NCBI GenBank assembly: GCA_963820775.1
Contig: CAWGBF010000009.1
Span: 1-64,000 of the forward strand
Direction: 5' to 3'
Source: Roseiarcus sp963820775
GTDB lineage: Bacteria; Pseudomonadota; Alphaproteobacteria; Rhizobiales; Beijerinckiaceae
DNA: 64,000 nucleotides
Part shown: positions 45,764-58,006 of the stretch, one piece after another
How positions within the stretch are numbered: position 1 is the stretch's first letter
How the letters are laid out: each line of letters opens with the position of its first letter
Position numbers and translations under genes: made by a program
Notes under the pieces: generated by a model
The model's database searches: none
What the model saw: the letters and a program-made list of their open reading frames with translations, nothing else
What the model was told of the DNA's origin: nothing

Positions 45764-46420
45764 TCAGTAGACGTAAGGAATGAGACGCGAAGTGCGGGCC
45801 CGATAGGCGTCGTATTCGACGCCGAAGGTCTCGCTGAGAAGGCGCTCCTCAGCCCGAATGCGACCGAGCAAGACACCGAGCGACAACATGGCGATGACGA
45901 CCCCGACCCCTGAGCGGAACGCCAACCCCCAGCCAAGCATGAGAACGAAGAGACCGAGATAGCTCGGGTGGCGAATGATTCCGTAAAGCCCGCGGGTGAC
46001 CAACCGATGTTCAGGCTGGATCGCAACCAGTCCGCTGAAGCGGCGCCCAAGCACGAAGACCGGCGCAAGCCGAAGAACGCCGCCGGCCGTATAAAGGAGA
46101 ACACCGAGCCAGCGGATCCCTTCGCCGCCGAAGGTCAGGAAATCGATCCGATCCGTATAGGCGGGCAAATAGGCGTCGATGACTCCGAGCACGCCGAGCG
46201 CGGCGATCACCCAACGATTGGACCGATCCTCCCTGACGCCTGAGCCGATATGGCCCTCGCTGAACAGGGCTGCGAACCCGAGTGCAATCGTGACTATGGC
46301 CGCCGCGGTCAGCGGCGAATACGAAAAGAACCGCCTCGGGCCGCCTGCGCCGGCGATCGCAAGCCCCAGATAAGCGGCCAAACTGAGCACCGTGAGCACG
46401 GCGAGCCGCGGCTTTGTCAT
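45764..46420 (-). CDS. Isoprenylcysteine carboxylmethyltransferase-like membrane protein
   Basis: 218-aa protein with about five membrane segments. The C-terminal RHPSYLGLFVLMLGWGLAF and GRIRAEERLLSETFGVEYDAYRARTSRLIPYVY match the ICMT/PEMT (NnrU-like) SAM-binding signature. In bacteria such enzymes methylate lipids or unknown small molecules. ATG at 46,420 (MTKPRLAVLTV) begins the first membrane segment; the longer frame upstream does not fit. Confidence 0.82.
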   Translation of the reverse strand: MTKPRLAVLTVLSLAAYLGLAIAGAGGPRRFFSYSPLTAAAIVTIALGFAALFSEGHIGSGVREDRSNRWVIAALGVLGVIDAYLPAYTDRIDFLTFGGEGIRWLGVLLYTAGGVLRLAPVFVLGRRFSGLVAIQPEHRLVTRGLYGIIRHPSYLGLFVLMLGWGLAFRSGVGVVIAMLSLGVLLGRIRAEERLLSETFGVEYDAYRARTSRLIPYVY

Positions 46421-46597
46421 GGCTCGTTCCTTCGCGCGCGGAGCCTGGCCAAGCGCCGCGATGCGACGATGAGAAGCCTGCCCGTTATACCCCCTGGCGA
46501 TCAGCGCCGCCACAATTCACGCTTGCAAAACGAAGCGGCGCAGAGGATTCGTTACCTGGCGTTTGAGGGCGGCGGGTCCGGGGGAAGGCGTTGGTTC

Positions 46598-48265
<1,668 letters not shown>

Positions 48266-48280
48266 GCACGGATATTGCGC

Positions 48281-49333
48281 TCAACGCGGCGTCGGTGCGT
48301 CCTCGCGCAACAGCTTCTCCGTTTTTAGCGCGCGCCAGAGCGCAGCCGGCAGCTTTGCTCCCATCATTGCAGCATTCCGCTTGACCTCGCTCGCGCGTTG
48401 CGCGCCGGCTATGACGCTGACGACTGCGGGATGACCAAGCGGAAAACGCAGCGCCGCTTCCGGTAACGCGACTTTGAAACTCTTGCATATATGTTGGATT
48501 CGGAGCACCCGATCCTTCACCTCATCCGGCGCTGGCCCATAGTTGTAGTGCGCGTCGGCCTTCACGCCCGTCGCCAGTATGCCGGAATTGAATGGGCCGC
48601 CAATCACAACCGCGATCTTCTTTTCCTCGCAGAGCGGCAAGAAACTCGTCAGCGCTTCCTGTTCCAGAAGGGTATAGCGGCCCGCCAACAGGAAAACGTC
48701 GAAGTCGCCAAGGCGCGCCAGCCTTTCGGCGATCTCCCATTCGTTAATCCCGGCGCCGATTGCTTTGACCGCTCCGGACGCGCGCAATCTGTCCAGAGCG
48801 CGATAGCCCCCAGTCATGAATTCCTGAATGCGCACATCCGCGGCTTCCTTGCTTCCGTGGGTGACGACATCGACGTCGTGGCCGTAAACGATATCCACCT
48901 GATCGAGACCAAGACGTTCGAGCGAGAACTCGAGCGACCGCATCACGCCGTCATAAGAATAATCGAAGCGCTCCCGCCGCGAGGGCGTTTCAAAAAAAGC
49001 CGCCTGACCCGAGCGTTTCTGGGGCTCACAAAGATCGAGCAGCCGGCCGACTTTGGTGGAAACCAAATAGGAGCCACGCGGCTTTGGACGCAGGAAACCG
49101 TTCAGTCGGGTCTCGGAAAGTCCCAGGCCATACAGCGGCGCGGTGTCGAAATATCGACAGCCTGCCGCCCAGACGGCCTCCAGCGTCACACGCGCTTCTC
49201 TCTCCGTCATGGGTCGATAGAGATTGCCGAGCGGCGCTCCGCCGAAGCCGAGTTCGGTGAACTGAAGCTCCACACCACCGCGCGTAATGAACTTTCGCAC
49301 GCGCGCGCTCCGCCCGTTCGCGGCCGCCGCCAT
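48281..49333 (-). CDS. Aldo/keto reductase
   Basis: 350-aa AKR of the D-threo-aldose dehydrogenase/pyridoxal dehydrogenase type. The tetrad is visible: YFDTAPLYGLGLSE (Asp, Tyr), LVSTKVGR (Lys), DIVYGHDVD (His). The NADP end reads PAVVSVIAGAQRASEVKRN. ATG at 49,333 has ggaggagag 5 nt upstream and is preferred over the in-frame ATG 21 nt earlier. Substrate unknown. Confidence 0.87.
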   Translation of the reverse strand: MAAAANGRSARVRKFITRGGVELQFTELGFGGAPLGNLYRPMTEREARVTLEAVWAAGCRYFDTAPLYGLGLSETRLNGFLRPKPRGSYLVSTKVGRLLDLCEPQKRSGQAAFFETPSRRERFDYSYDGVMRSLEFSLERLGLDQVDIVYGHDVDVVTHGSKEAADVRIQEFMTGGYRALDRLRASGAVKAIGAGINEWEIAERLARLGDFDVFLLAGRYTLLEQEALTSFLPLCEEKKIAVVIGGPFNSGILATGVKADAHYNYGPAPDEVKDRVLRIQHICKSFKVALPEAALRFPLGHPAVVSVIAGAQRASEVKRNAAMMGAKLPAALWRALKTEKLLREDAPTPR

Positions 49334-49587
49334 CAATTCTCTCCTCCCTGGCAAGCGCGAGAACCCATGGCGTCGCTCTGGGCGCGGGGCACCCGGCCCC
49401 CATGGCCCGCGCTCAAATGATCCCCCACGCGATCAACGCTAGGTCAGCGAGTGGAATCGGAGCAGTGCGACGATGCTGTTTCCCTAGTGGATGCATAAGC
49501 CTTCAGCACTCCTTGGGACAAGTCAAGCGATCCCCAACCACTGAGGCCTCCGGCGCGCCGGACATTCCAGAAAACCTTAGACAAATG

Positions 49588-49800
49588 CTATTGGATGTGA
49601 CGCAACCAAGCGCGGTCTTTCGAGGCGATAAAAGCGCGAAGCTGCGGCAGGCTTGGGTCATCCGGCGCTCTCTCCTCCAGGTCGGCGAGAATCTTCCGCA
49701 AGGCCAGGCGCGCCACAGGCCAATTGTGAGAACCTTGCCTCAACATCAGCCGCGCATGGCGGATCGACCGGCGCACGATTTGCTCTATGAAGCGGTCCAT
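49588..49800 (-). CDS. Hypothetical protein
   Basis: 70-aa basic helical protein (RFIEQIVRRSIRHARLMLRQGSHNWPVARLALRKILADLEER). Not recognised. The frame is open upstream to 49,959; the start at 49,800 avoids an arginine-rich leader. Confidence 0.4.
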   Translation of the reverse strand: MDRFIEQIVRRSIRHARLMLRQGSHNWPVARLALRKILADLEERAPDDPSLPQLRAFIASKDRAWLRHIQ

Positions 49801-50020
49801 CGCGGCGCCCGCTGCCTCTCCGTCGGCGACAACAACCTGGGATAGGCAGGGGCAAACGCGGCGCCGTTGACGTAATGCAGCAGTCGTCCCAATTTGGCGC
49901 AGCGCGCGTAACGGCATTCGACTGCAGTAAACGGCCGTGCGCGCGGTCACCCGCCTCAATTTGGGATTTGGGTCGGCTCCGTAACCGCGAAATCGCTCTG
50001 ATCAGCGAGCCGCGCTCGCC

Positions 50021-52178
50021 TCAAACAGGTGCGCGCTGGCGGTAACCAAGTCGTTCGTTCAGCCGCTCAAGCAGATCTTGCGCAGCCTCGGCGATGACGG
50101 CGCCAGGCGGGAATATCGCGTCCGCGCCGGCTTCGCGCAGGGCCGCGAAGTCTTGACTCGGAATAACTCCGCCGACAACGACCATCGTATCGTTAAGTCC
50201 AAGCTTGCCGAGTTCCTTCTTCAAGGCCGGCACGAGCGCGAGGTGGCCTGCGGCGAGCGACGAGACCCCGACGATGTGAACCTGCCCTTTGGCCGCTCGC
50301 GCCGCCACTTCCTCAGGTGTAGCAAACAAGGGTCCGATTTCGACGTCGAAGCCGAGATCCGCGAAGGCCGAGGCAATGATCTTCTGCCCACGATCGTGGC
50401 CATCCTGACCCATCTTGGCGACCAGTATCCGCGGAGCGTGGCCTTCGTTCTCGGCGAAGGCGCGGGTCATCGCGATCACTCGGTCGTTAGCCTGCGCCGC
50501 GGGTCCCGAACTCGGCTAGATAAACGCCGGAGATGGCGCGGACTTCCGCAACGTGACGGTCGAACGCCTTCTCCAGGGCCAGGGAGATTTCCCCGACTGT
50601 GGCCTTCGCCCGCGCCGCCTCAACGGAGAGTTGCAAGAGATTGGCCTGACCCCGCGCGCCCGAGGTGAGCGCCGCCAACGCAGCTTGCGTCGCCGCCTCG
50701 TCCCGCTCGGCGCGGAGTCGCTTAAGCTTTTCGATCTGTCGCGCTCGGACCGCCGCGGCGTCGACTTTCAGCACGCGAAGGTCTCGCTCGATGATCGGGG
50801 TGTAGATGTTGACGCCAATCACGGTCTGGCGGCCGGAATCGATGCGCGCCTGCGTGCGCGCCGCCGCTTCTTCGATACGGCGCTTCGGCAGGCCGCTCTC
50901 GATCGCCTTGGCCATCCCACCGAGACCCTCGATCTCATCGATGTGCGCTTGCGCCCGCGCCGCGAGTTCGGCGGTGAGGCGCTCGACGTAATAAGAACCG
51001 CCCCAGGCGTCGATGAGCTTTGTCGTTCCCGTCTCCTCGATGAGGAAAAGCTGAGTGTTGCGGGCGATGCGCGCCGAGAAAGGCGTCGGCAAAGCCAGCG
51101 CCTCATCCAGCGCATTGGTGTGCAGCGACTGCGTGTGCCCCTGCGTGGCGGCCATCGCCTCGATTTGTGTGCGCACGATATTGTTGAAAGGGTCTTGCGC
51201 GGTCAACGACCAGCCGGAAGTCTGACAATGCGCCCGCAAAGCAAGCGATTTATCCGATTTCGGGCCGAAGCCCTTGACGATGCCCGCCCACAGCTTGCGC
51301 GCGGCGCGCAGCTTGGCGACCTCCATGAAAAAATTCATGCCCACCGCCCAGAAGAACGATAGTCGCGGAGCGAACGCGTCGATGCTCATTCCGGCCGAGA
51401 CGCCGGCGCGCACATATTCGAGGCCGTCGGCAAGCGTGTAGGCGAGTTCGAGATCCTGCGTCGCGCCCGCCTCCTGCATGTGATAGCCGGAGATCGAAAT
51501 CGAGTTGAACTTCGGCATATTCGCCGCGGTGAACGCAAAGATGTCGGCGACGATCCGCATCGAGGCGGCGGGCGGATAGATGTATGTGTTGCGGACCATG
51601 AACTCTTTCAGAATGTCGTTCTGAATGGTTCCCGAGAGAGCCGCCATCGGCACGCCCTGTTCCTCGGCGGCGACAATGAACAACGCCATCACCGGCAGCA
51701 CAGCGCCGTTCATCGTCATCGACACGCTCATCGAATCGAGCGGAATGCCGGAAAACAGCGTGCGCATGTCATAGATGGAATCGATGGCGACGCCGGCCAT
51801 GCCGACGTCGCCGGCGACGCGCGGATGGTCTGAATCGTAGCCGCGATGCGTCGCCAGGTCGAACGCGATGGAGAGGCCTTTCTGACCCCCAGCGAGGTTG
51901 GCGCGATAAAAGGCGTTCGATTCCTCGGCCGTGGAGAAGCCGGCATATTGCCGCACCGTCCAGGGCTGGGTGAGGTACATGGTCGGATACGGCCCTCGCA
52001 AAAACGGCGGCAGGCCGGGCCAATCACTCGAGAGATCAATCCCGTCGCGATCGTGCGCTCCGTAGAGCGACTTGACGGCGATGCCTTCGGGCGTCGTCCA
52101 GATTCGCTTCTCTTCCGAGTCGATCGGCTTCGATGGAATCGCGACGGAAACCGTCGAGAAGTCGGGAATTTGGCTCAT
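50021..52178 (-). pseudogene. mcmA: Methylmalonyl-CoA mutase large subunit, frameshifted
   Basis: B12-dependent interconversion of methylmalonyl-CoA and succinyl-CoA, part of the ethylmalonyl-CoA/propionate route. The catalytic barrel is complete: FLRGPYPTMYLTQPWTVRQYAGFSTAEESN, then AFDLATHRGYDSDHPRVAGD. The C-terminal B12 domain has KMGQDGHDRG with the DxHxxG cobalt-ligand motif. Between them the frame is broken: one G too many in the run read as ccc at 50505-50507. Without it the join reads VYLAEFGPAAQANDRVIAMTRAFAEN. The span of 2158 nt is one over 719 codons. It overlaps the small-subunit stop by 4 nt. Confidence 0.9.
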
Positions 52179-54034
52179 GACGCCATAGCTCCCGGAGCTG
52201 TCGTCGCGACTCCGATGCGGCGATAGAGGCTTTGCAGCATCGCTACGGCGTCGCCACCGGCGAAAATAAATTCATCGACGCCTGCGGCGCGCCACGCGCG
52301 CTCGAAATCGCCTGGCCGGCCTGCGAGCGCAACACCCTTCACGCCCGAAGCCTTGAACTCTCTCGCGAAGATTTCCGCCTGTCCTGCATAGGCCTCGTCA
52401 GTTCCGCACAGGCAAACCAGGGGCGCGCCGCTGGCCTCCAGTCGTTCGACAGCCTCTTCGGCCGTCGCCGTCTCGCCATCGTAGATCGTTTCGAAACCGC
52501 CAACCTCCAGCCACTCGCGCATAAACTGGACTCGACGGCGGTGCCTGGACTCTGGCCCTAGCGCAGCGAGATAAACCCTCGGCCGCGCGCCAGTGTCCTC
52601 TAATAAGCCGTCGGACAGATCGCGCAAATGCTCGAACGGCTCGGCAAGGCGAATAGGCGCGAGGCCTCCGACCGCGACAGCAAACGCCTCGCGCTCAGGC
52701 GCGCCCGCGGCAACCTCGACCGACCGCTCGGCGAGATCGGCGTGGGCGCTGACGCCGGTGATCGGCGCCTTCAGGCAACCGACGTTTCGGGCCAGCGCCG
52801 CGGCGCTCGCGGCGACGTGTCCCTGAAACGCGCCGTTGGCGAGCGCCGACGCCAGGCCACCCTTAGTTTCGATCTCCTGAAAGAGCCGCCAGGCCTTGTC
52901 GCAAAGCGCCTGGGTCAGCGCCTCGAACGCCCCGGCGCCGGCGGCGGGATCCCTCACAAATCCGAGGTTGGATTCGCGCAAGAGAATGAGCTGGGCGTTG
53001 CGGGCGAGACGCCGCGCGAGGCTATCAGGAAGGCCTGCGGCCAGAGTGTGCGGCAACACGCTGATGCTGTCGGCCCCGCCGAGGCCGGCCGAAAACGCCG
53101 CCGCCGCGCCGCGCATCACATTCACATAAGGATCGCGCGCCGTCATCATGCGCCAGGCGCTCTCCGCCTGCACATGAGCCACGCGAGGCTCGAGGCCACA
53201 GGCTTCCTCGATCTGCGACCAGGCGATGCGCAACGCGCGGAATTTCGACAATGTCGCCAGTTCGTCCGCGTCGGCCGCCAGCCGGAACGCGATGAGCGCG
53301 CGCGCTTCGCGAAGCGACGCCCCCGTCCCTTCAACCAGTCGCAACAGGCTGACTGCGGCCGCGAACGCAAAGGCAAGCTCTTGCGCCGGAGTTCCGCCGG
53401 CCGCATGGACGGCGCGCGCGTCGGCCGTCAGGAGCGGTCCGAGAAAGCCCTTGCTCCGCAGCGCGAGCGCTGAGTCGACATAGGCCTTCGAATGAGCGCT
53501 CCAATCAGCGGAGAAGCGCCCGTGCGCTGAGGCGGCGAAAGGATCGAGCCCGAACGCAACCGCGCACGCTTCGGGCTTTGCGCCCGAGCGTTCGATCAGG
53601 GCGCCAAAATGAAGCGCCGGATCGGGGCCGTCGGGTCCAAGATCGAGTTCGAAACTCGCGTCCGCGTCGAAACGCACACCCTCGAAAGCCTTGTGAAGCG
53701 CGGCGGAATCGAACCGTCCGAGGCCAAAACCGTATGCGCCGAGCGCGCCCGAGAACACGACCTGCAGACCGTTCGCGCCATTGGCGAGGTCGTCGAGCGC
53801 CTGGGCGTTGGCCTCGTCGGCGTTGGGATGATCGAGGCGCGCGATGATCCGCCAGGGACCGTCCGGCCGGACCGCCCTCGGGCCTTCGGCAGGCGGATAG
53901 ACGGGTTCGACCCGAACGCCATCCGGGGTTTTGGACATGAGCGTTTCGAGGCTTGCGCCCTTGAGCGCGGCTTCAGCGGCTCTGCGCCAATCGGCTTGGG
54001 TGTTGGCAGGAAAAAGGTTCGCGACCGCGCCCAA
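52175..54034 (-). CDS. mcmB: Methylmalonyl-CoA mutase small subunit
   Basis: 619-aa non-catalytic beta subunit that dimerises with the large subunit. It has the barrel-like pattern (DPYVNVMRGAAAAFSAGLGGADSISVLPHTLA; PAAGAGAFEALTQALCDKAW) and a degenerate B12-type domain (YLAALGPESRHRRRVQFMREWLEVGGFE ... GDAVAMLQSLYRRIG) lacking DxHxxG, as expected for beta. Intact, unlike its partner. The start codon region VANLFPANTQADWRRAAE is typical. Confidence 0.9.
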   Translation of the reverse strand: MGAVANLFPANTQADWRRAAEAALKGASLETLMSKTPDGVRVEPVYPPAEGPRAVRPDGPWRIIARLDHPNADEANAQALDDLANGANGLQVVFSGALGAYGFGLGRFDSAALHKAFEGVRFDADASFELDLGPDGPDPALHFGALIERSGAKPEACAVAFGLDPFAASAHGRFSADWSAHSKAYVDSALALRSKGFLGPLLTADARAVHAAGGTPAQELAFAFAAAVSLLRLVEGTGASLREARALIAFRLAADADELATLSKFRALRIAWSQIEEACGLEPRVAHVQAESAWRMMTARDPYVNVMRGAAAAFSAGLGGADSISVLPHTLAAGLPDSLARRLARNAQLILLRESNLGFVRDPAAGAGAFEALTQALCDKAWRLFQEIETKGGLASALANGAFQGHVAASAAALARNVGCLKAPITGVSAHADLAERSVEVAAGAPEREAFAVAVGGLAPIRLAEPFEHLRDLSDGLLEDTGARPRVYLAALGPESRHRRRVQFMREWLEVGGFETIYDGETATAEEAVERLEASGAPLVCLCGTDEAYAGQAEIFAREFKASGVKGVALAGRPGDFERAWRAAGVDEFIFAGGDAVAMLQSLYRRIGVATTAPGAMAS

Positions 54035-54047
54035 CGCCGACCTCCCG

Positions 54048-54455
54048 CTAGATGAACTGGGAAAGCCCGGGAATCGCTGCCGAGATTTCGCCCACGACCT
54101 CGTCGCCCGCGGTTTCGCGCGCGTAGCCGAAAACTTCCTTTCCGATTGTCTGGATCTGGTCCATATCGAGGCCGAGAGCCAACAATTCCGAGCCCAGAGC
54201 CATCAGGCCGCCCCCACCCATCGCTCCGCTCGCCACGCCCATCAAGCCCTTCAGGCCTCCACCCATGCCTTCGCCCCCGGTCTGGGTGCTCGAGGCGATA
54301 ATCGATGGAAACGCGGGGGCCTTTTCGAACAGTTCCTTGACGGCTTCTTCAGGCGCCTCGCGCTGGATGAAATCGCCGATCAGGGCGACCGCCTTCCGGG
54401 CGACATCAGGGCTCAAGTCCGCGGCGGTCGCGACACGGGCTATTAGGTTTTCCAT
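54048..54455 (-). CDS. Hypothetical protein, DUF2267/DUF2780-like
   Basis: 135-aa soluble protein: NLIARVATAADLSPDVARKAVALIGDFIQREAPEEAVKELFEKAP, then a Gly/Met-rich linker and a C-terminal helix region (LDMDQIQTIGKEVFGYARETAGDEVVGEIS). The layout resembles DUF2267/DUF2780 proteins, but I am not sure. ATG at 54,455 follows aaggagcgtgaa; the upstream in-frame residues are not family-like. Same strand as the mutase genes, 13 nt away. Confidence 0.65.
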   Translation of the reverse strand: MENLIARVATAADLSPDVARKAVALIGDFIQREAPEEAVKELFEKAPAFPSIIASSTQTGGEGMGGGLKGLMGVASGAMGGGGLMALGSELLALGLDMDQIQTIGKEVFGYARETAGDEVVGEISAAIPGLSQFI

Positions 54456-54948
54456 TTCACGCTCCTTGGCCGCGCGGAAAAAGACCCGCAGCGTCGATTG
54501 TCTCGCCGCTTGCGCCGCCGGAATCAAGCGCGATCCGGCCATGTTACTTCCTCGGCGCCCAACGCGAAATGGCGACCGACGCTGGCGCGAGCCGGCCGTG
54601 GCCCGGACGCCGACCGTGGGCGGCGAGCGCCGTGAGGAAAAGGTCGCTTTTGCGGCACCGCATCATGGACAAAGTCATGATTTCTTCACATATGTAAACG
54701 CCAATTAACAATTGTGTTGTCTTAAAAAACTGGGCTGAACGGCATAACATGGCCGAAAATGTGAGCATTCAGAGGCATAGAGCGCCATTTCCAGCTCTGA
54801 GTCGAAATCTATCAATGCATTAATTGCATGGCTGGGCTTCCAATCCACGGCCTACCGGCGCCTGTCTGGCAAGACTATGTTGCAGCGCGGTAGAGCGAGC
54901 GCTTGCCGGAAATGGCAGGCCGCGCGGTTGCCGCAACAGGAGTAGACC

Positions 54949-55119
54949 ATGACACCTCTCAAGACGATTTCGGAAAAGCTCAGCGCTTGGCGCCGATATC
55001 GCGAGGCGGTGCGCGAGTTGTCCCAGCTCTCTGACCGTGAGCTGGACGATATCGGCATTCGCCGCGGCGATATTGAATTTATTGTGCGTCGTTCGGTCGC
55101 TAGCCAGGCTTCGGCCTGA
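54949..55119 (+). CDS. DUF1127 small protein
   Basis: 56-aa protein. SAWRRYREAVRELSQLSDRELDDIGIRRGDI is the DUF1127 (YjiS-like) motif. Such small RNA- or DNA-associated regulators affect phosphate and carbon metabolism in other alphaproteobacteria. A caggag site precedes the ATG, and a perfect palindromic terminator follows at 55142. Confidence 0.85.
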   Translation: MTPLKTISEKLSAWRRYREAVRELSQLSDRELDDIGIRRGDIEFIVRRSVASQASA

Positions 55120-55141
55120 TCGCACAGTCCTGACAAGCCGA

Positions 55142-55165
55142 GACGCGCCGCTCGAGCGGCGCGTC
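55142..55165. terminator. 24-bp perfect palindrome after DUF1127 gene
   Basis: 12-bp self-complementary arms with no spacer (gacgcgccgctc and its inverse), 22 nt downstream of the DUF1127 stop. No T run, so it may act by structure alone. Confidence 0.5.
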
Positions 55166-55258
55166 GGCCCAGGGCGGCGCTTGCAGGCCATGACCCTGAT
55201 CTGACGATCCCGACAAAATTCATTGACGATGGCGTGGGGCTTTGTGACAAGCGCGCCC

Positions 55259-56671
55259 ATGCGTCCGATCCACATCATTGGCGGAGGACTGGCCGGCTCG
55301 GAAGCCGCATGGCAGGCGGCGAACACCGGGGTTCCGGTGGTCCTGCATGAAATGCGCCCGACCCGAACGACGGCTGCGCACCGCACTCCCCATCTGGCTG
55401 AGCTCGTTTGCTCGAATTCCTTCCGATCCGACGACGCCTCGACCAACGCGGTCGGGATCCTGCATCGCGAGATGCGCGCGCTGGGCTCGATCGTCCTTCG
55501 AAGCGCCGATGCGCATCAGGTGCCGGCCGGAGGCGCGCTCGCCGTCGATCGCGACGGCTTCTCGCAAGCCGTCGAAGCTGCGCTTCTCAGTCATCCTCTT
55601 ATAGCGCTCGACCGCGGCGAGATCGCCGGCCTGCCGCCCGAGGACTGGGACAACGTGATTGTCGCCAGCGGGCCGCTCACCTCCCCGGCGCTGGCGGAGG
55701 CGATCGGCGGGTTGACCGGCGAAGGCGCGCTCGCTTTTTTCGACGCGATCGCGCCGATCGTGCATCGCCATTCGATCAATATGGACGTGGCGTGGATGCA
55801 GTCGCGCTACGACAAGGAAGGGCCAGGCGGGGACGCTGACGCTTACGTCAATTGCCCGATGAGCCGGGACCAGTACGAGGCGTTCATCGACGCGCTTCTC
55901 GCCGCGGAGAAGACCGAGTTTCGCGAATTCGAGGGCACGCCCTACTTCGACGGCTGCCTGCCGATCGAAGTCATGGCCGAGCGCGGGCGGGAGACCCTGC
56001 GCCACGGGCCAATGAAGCCGTTCGGGCTCACCAACGCGCATAATCCGAAGGTCAAGTCCTATGCCGTTGTCCAGCTCAGGCAGGACAATGCGTTGGGCAC
56101 GCTGTTCAACATTGTCGGGTTCCAGACCAAGCTCAAATATGGCGAGCAGGGGCGCGTCTTCCGCATGATTCCGGGGTTGGAAGGGGCGGAGTTCGCCCGC
56201 CTCGGCGGCATGCACCGCAACACATACCTGAATTCGCCTCGCGTCCTCGACGCCCGTCTGCGCCTGAAAGCAAGCCCACGCTTACGCTTCGCCGGCCAGA
56301 TCACCGGCTGCGAGGGCTATGTCGAAAGCGCCGCGGTCGGTCTCATTGCTGGCCGCCTCGCCGCCGCAGAGCGGCTGGGAGAGGCGCTTGAGCCGCCGCC
56401 GACGACGACCGCGATCGGCGCGCTCCTCAACCACATTACCGGCGGCCACATCGAATCGATCGACCCCGGCCCGCGCTCGTTCCAACCGATGAACGTCAAT
56501 TTCGGCCTTTTCCCTCCGATCGCCGAGCCTCGGTTCGACGAAAGCGGGAAACGCTTGGCCGGCCCGGAGCGCGGCCTCGCCCGCAAGCGGGCGCTCTCCG
56601 CGCGGGCTGAGCAAGATCTGGCGCGCTGGGCGGAGAGGGCGCGCGAACGGACGCAATTCGCGGAGGCGTGA
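55259..56671 (+). CDS. trmFO: Methylenetetrahydrofolate--tRNA-(uracil-5-)-methyltransferase
   Basis: 470-aa FAD/folate-dependent enzyme that makes m5U54 in tRNA. The FAD fingerprint IIGGGLAGSEAAWQ is at the N-terminus, followed by LAELVCSNSFRSDDASTNAVG and the folate/FAD C-terminal ITGGHIESIDPGPRSFQPMNVNFGL. ATG 55,259 (MRPIHIIGG) is the family start; an ATG 30 nt earlier is in frame. Intact. Confidence 0.93.
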   Translation: MRPIHIIGGGLAGSEAAWQAANTGVPVVLHEMRPTRTTAAHRTPHLAELVCSNSFRSDDASTNAVGILHREMRALGSIVLRSADAHQVPAGGALAVDRDGFSQAVEAALLSHPLIALDRGEIAGLPPEDWDNVIVASGPLTSPALAEAIGGLTGEGALAFFDAIAPIVHRHSINMDVAWMQSRYDKEGPGGDADAYVNCPMSRDQYEAFIDALLAAEKTEFREFEGTPYFDGCLPIEVMAERGRETLRHGPMKPFGLTNAHNPKVKSYAVVQLRQDNALGTLFNIVGFQTKLKYGEQGRVFRMIPGLEGAEFARLGGMHRNTYLNSPRVLDARLRLKASPRLRFAGQITGCEGYVESAAVGLIAGRLAAAERLGEALEPPPTTTAIGALLNHITGGHIESIDPGPRSFQPMNVNFGLFPPIAEPRFDESGKRLAGPERGLARKRALSARAEQDLARWAERARERTQFAEA

Positions 56672-56917
56672 GGTCCCCGAGGCGGAAATTGTACGCGCGA
56701 GCGCGGTGTGCGGTTTTGCGCGCGAACCAGCCTTTTCAGTTGCTTAGGCCCATTTTTCTGCAACTCGAAACGACCCGAGCTTCCTGTCTCGACCGCATCA
56801 TCTCCTCGATGACGGCTTGGCCGGCGACGACGCGTGCAACAATTGCCGTTTGGAGGCGAATAGCATCACATTGGCGCCGCTGTCGCGGTTGCCGTTCGCC
56901 ACTCATGCGAGGCCGTG

Positions 56918-57958
56918 ATGTCCCATCATTTCGATACGCCGACCGCGCGAGAAGATCCCCGAATCAATGTCTGCGACTTCTACTTGTTCCGCGGGCGGCC
57001 AGGATTTACTGTCATGGCGATGACCGTAAACCCAAACGCCGGCCAGTCCGCTCCAGATACGTTCCGCGAGGAAGGGCTTTACGCATTCCGCTTCGATCTC
57101 GATGGCGACGCGTGCCAGGAACTATCCTTCTCGCTGCGCTTTAGCGCGGTCTTCCACGCCGATGACAAGGATCACGCTCACGCGCAAAACTTCGAAGTGC
57201 GACGCGCGTCGGGACCATCTGCGGCGAACTGCGCGGATGGAGAGCTTATCGCCGCCGGCCAGACGGGACCCATTGTCAAGGCGGGCGCGGGCGTCAAGGC
57301 TTTCGCTGGCCTCGCTCCCGATCTCTTCGCCGGCGACGCGAAGGCCTTAGGCGAATTCCGAACTGCGTTCTTCGATAAAGGCGAATTTCATCCGGAGGCA
57401 TTTCAAAACCGAAAGAATTTTTTTAGCGGACGGAATGTCACGGCGATCGTCCTCGAAGTCCCGACATCCCTAGTCGGAAAAGGGCTTGTGCGCGGATGGG
57501 CGACCGCGTCGCTTCAGGGCCATGCGCCGGAGATCCAGGTCTCCCGATGGGGGCTTCCGCTGATCACGAACATTTTCATGACCGATCCAGCAATGCGAGA
57601 GGATTTTAATCGCGCCGCTCCTGTCGAAGACATTTCGCGGTTCTCCGCTCCGATCGCAGACGTTGCGACAAAGTTGACCCGGCTTGCGGGGTCAGCGGCG
57701 GACCCGGCCGGCTATGGGCAAACGCTGGCCCAGAAGCTTTGCCCAGTGACGCTTCCTTACGAGCTAGACACCCCGGCGAGCTTCACCGTCGACCGATTGA
57801 ACGGCCGAGGCTTGGCGGACGACGTGATGGATGTGATGCTGACGCTCGCCACAAATACACGGTTGAGCGACGGCGTCGCGCCGGACAGGAGCCGCATGCG
57901 GGACGACTTCCCGTATTTCGGTGAACCCTTCGCTGACGCCGCCAAGCCCGCGACCTAA
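56918..57958 (+). CDS. DUF4331 family protein
   Basis: 346-aa protein: SHHFDTPTAREDPRINVCDFYLFRG at the N-terminus is the DUF4331 signature; GLPLITNIFMTDPAMREDFNRA and RLNGRGLADDVMDVMLTL follow. No signal peptide seen in this frame, though many relatives are exported. Function unknown. ATG at 56,918, after a gagg site; an in-frame GTG lies just upstream. Confidence 0.87.
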   Translation: MSHHFDTPTAREDPRINVCDFYLFRGRPGFTVMAMTVNPNAGQSAPDTFREEGLYAFRFDLDGDACQELSFSLRFSAVFHADDKDHAHAQNFEVRRASGPSAANCADGELIAAGQTGPIVKAGAGVKAFAGLAPDLFAGDAKALGEFRTAFFDKGEFHPEAFQNRKNFFSGRNVTAIVLEVPTSLVGKGLVRGWATASLQGHAPEIQVSRWGLPLITNIFMTDPAMREDFNRAAPVEDISRFSAPIADVATKLTRLAGSAADPAGYGQTLAQKLCPVTLPYELDTPASFTVDRLNGRGLADDVMDVMLTLATNTRLSDGVAPDRSRMRDDFPYFGEPFADAAKPAT

Positions 57959-58006
57959 GCCGACCCCACCGCCGTCTTCCGCCTGACGCGCCCGAAGCGC
58001 AGCCGT

